From Hominilimicola fabiformis (GTDB lineage Bacteria; Bacillota; Clostridia; UBA1381): a stretch of 64,000 nucleotides of DNA. Of the stretch, positions 62,707 to 64,000 are shown one piece after another; positions within the stretch are counted from its first letter, which is position 1, and each line of letters begins with the position of its first letter. The DNA lies in assembly GCF_020687385.1 (NCBI RefSeq), contig NZ_JAJEQM010000006.1, forward strand, positions 1 to 64,000. Direction: 5' to 3'. Below the pieces are notes generated by a model, which worked only from the letters and a program-made list of their open reading frames with translations, did no database searches and was not told the origin of the DNA. A program made the position numbers and the translations under genes.

Positions 62707-64000
62707 TTATTCAACAGTAACCGACTTTGCAAGGTTTCTCGGCTTATCAATGTCACAGCCCTTTAATGATGCAACATAGTAACCGAATAACTGCAACGGA
62801 ATAACTGTAAGTGACGGAAGTAACATTTCGTGCGTTGCAGGGATTTTTACAGTATAGTCAGCAACGTCGTCCATATGTTCATGTTCTTCGGTTGTTACGC
62901 CCATAACAACCGCACCTCTTGCTTTAACTTCCTTAACATTTGAAACTGTTTTATCAAACAAATTCTTGCCTGTTGCAAGCGCTACAACAAGTGTACCGTC
63001 CTCGATAAGTGAGATTGTACCGTGCTTTAATTCACCTGCGGCATATGCTTCACTGTGAATATATGATATTTCCTTTAGCTTTAGTGAGCCTTCAAGAGAT
63101 ACTGCATAGTCAAGGTTTCTGCCGATAAAGAATATTGAATGGCAATTATAGAACTTTGAGGCAAGATACTGAACATCTTCTTTAGATTTAAGAATTTCAG
63201 CAACCTTATCCGGAAGTGACTCAATTTCTTTAATAAAGTCTGCATATTCTTCTTTAGAAATTTTACCTAATTTATCAGCCATATATGCGGCGATAAGGTA
63301 TATAACAGTAAGTTGTGTACTGTAGGCCTTAGTTGTCGCAACGGCGATTTCAGGGCCTGCCCATGTATAAATAACATCATCAGACGCTTTTGCAATGGCA
63401 CTGCCGACAACGTTTACGATTGAAAGCACTCTTGCGCCGCGAGCTTTCGCCTCCTCAAGAGCGGCTTTTGTATCGGCTGTTTCGCCTGACTGGCTGATTA
63501 CGATTACAAGATCGTCTTTGCCAACGATAGGGTCGCAGTAACGGAACTCTGACGCAACCTGTACTTCAACAGGAATACGGCACATCTTTTCGATTACATA
63601 CTTGCCTACAACGCCTACATGGTATGCACTGCCGCATGCGACGATATAAATTTTATTGATATTCTTAATATCTTCTTCTGTAAGAGAAATATCGTCAAGA
63701 ACGATTTTGCCGTCCTTAATTCTCGGACTGATGGTATCTCTGATAGCTTTTGGCTGTTCTTCGATTTCTTTCATCATAAAGTGTTCATAGCCGCCTTTTT
63801 CAGCCGCACTTACGTCCCAATCAACCGTGAACTTTTCTTTTTTAACTTCTTCTTTATCTGTATTGTAAACCTTTACGCTGTCCTTTTTAAGTACAACGAT
63901 TTCGTTATCTTCAAGGTAGTAAATATCTCTTGTGTGCTTTAAAATTGCAGTAACGTCCGATGCGATAAAGTTTTCTTCGTCACCAAGACCGACAATCATG
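62707..64000 (-). CDS. glmS: Glucosamine-fructose-6-phosphate aminotransferase, 3' part
   Basis: The C-terminal 430 or so residues of GlmS, which makes glucosamine-6-phosphate from fructose-6-phosphate and glutamine for wall synthesis. Visible: the end of the amidotransferase domain (GLGDEENFIASDVTAIL), both SIS domains (IVACGSAYHVG, ISQSGETADTKAAL, STQLTVIYLIAA, EGSLKLKEISYIHSEAYAAGELKHG) and the C-terminal KPRNLAKSVTVE. The N-terminus with catalytic Cys2, and any glmS ribozyme upstream, lie beyond the window edge. The Met at the window edge is internal, not the start. Confidence 0.95.
   Translation of the reverse strand, partial: MIVGLGDEENFIASDVTAILKHTRDIYYLEDNEIVVLKKDSVKVYNTDKEEVKKEKFTVDWDVSAAEKGGYEHFMMKEIEEQPKAIRDTISPRIKDGKIVLDDISLTEEDIKNINKIYIVACGSAYHVGVVGKYVIEKMCRIPVEVQVASEFRYCDPIVGKDDLVIVISQSGETADTKAALEEAKARGARVLSIVNVVGSAIAKASDDVIYTWAGPEIAVATTKAYSTQLTVIYLIAAYMADKLGKISKEEYADFIKEIESLPDKVAEILKSKEDVQYLASKFYNCHSIFFIGRNLDYAVSLEGSLKLKEISYIHSEAYAAGELKHGTISLIEDGTLVVALATGKNLFDKTVSNVKEVKARGAVVMGVTTEEHEHMDDVADYTVKIPATHEMLLPSLTVIPLQLFGYYVASLKGCDIDKPRNLAKSVTVE

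Overview
The window looks like chromosome of a low-GC, endospore-forming Clostridia bacterium. Supporting signs: the spoIIAA-spoIIAB-sigF operon, a CIRCE-controlled hrcA-grpE-dnaK operon, RNase J, LL-diaminopimelate aminotransferase (DapL) for lysine and peptidoglycan DAP, a type III glutamine synthetase, strong AGGAGG ribosome sites and many canonical TTGACA-17-TATAAT promoters. SLH domains, a very large secreted GH30/GH43 enzyme, an LplD-like GH4 enzyme and a fructose PTS point to a plant-polysaccharide lifestyle, probably in the gut. I cannot name the species. No tRNA, rRNA, CRISPR array, phage or intact insertion sequence was seen.

Layout. 1-2.7 kb: XRE regulator, small membrane protein, RNase J. 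3.0-7.0 kb: fruR-fruK-fruA-HPr operon with a perfect promoter. 7.0-9.0 kb: two-gene minus-strand unit (zinc-ribbon membrane protein and condensation-type acyltransferase). 9.1-10.6 kb: spoIIA operon. 10.6-12.5 kb: secreted transglutaminase-like gene broken by one in-frame TAA. 12.7-23.3 kb: nitrogen and lysine block: glnA, an ANTAR RNA-binding regulator, dapF, dapL, gltB, gltD. 23.5-29 kb: diguanylate cyclase, cell-wall amidase, GH4 enzyme, PC4-like protein, bioB. 29.2-33.7 kb: tig-clpP-clpX-lysA. 33.8-36.8 kb: HxlR regulator divergent from a copper ATPase fused to a CopZ-like domain. 37-49 kb: surface and secreted proteins, with two AraC regulators divergent from the 1815-residue galactan/arabinan-type enzyme. 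48.8-56 kb: efp, CD1247-type protein, hemW, hrcA-grpE-dnaK, dnaJ. 56-59.9 kb: hisD, divergent hisB, HAD phosphatase, fumarase beta subunit. 59.9-64 kb: glnN, a REP-like palindrome cluster and the 3' part of glmS.

The most interesting system is nitrogen control. The leaders of glnA, gltB and glnN each contain an intrinsic terminator. In each, the terminator's 5' arm can instead form a short hairpin with a six-base loop carrying A at position 1 and G at position 4 (AAAGGT, AAAGGC, AAGGGT). That is the recognition signature of ANTAR antiterminators, and an ANTAR gene lies directly after glnA. Its receiver domain lacks the acidic pair, phospho-acceptor Asp and Lys, so it is unlikely to be a normal phosphorylated response regulator. 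Together this predicts one post-transcriptional switch over the whole GS/GOGAT pathway. Each leader shows only one clear hexaloop hairpin, unlike the described two-hairpin ANTAR RNAs.

Other points of note: a three-copy intergenic repeat built on doubled TGTCGACA palindromes; a CopA-CopZ fusion that keeps an internal ribosome site and start; an HPr with Arg in place of the regulatory Ser46; a HisB missing one metal-ligand His; a 101-bp tandem repeat between hisD and hisB; a perfect 33-nt palindrome after hisB; and a candidate BirA operator over the bioB promoter.
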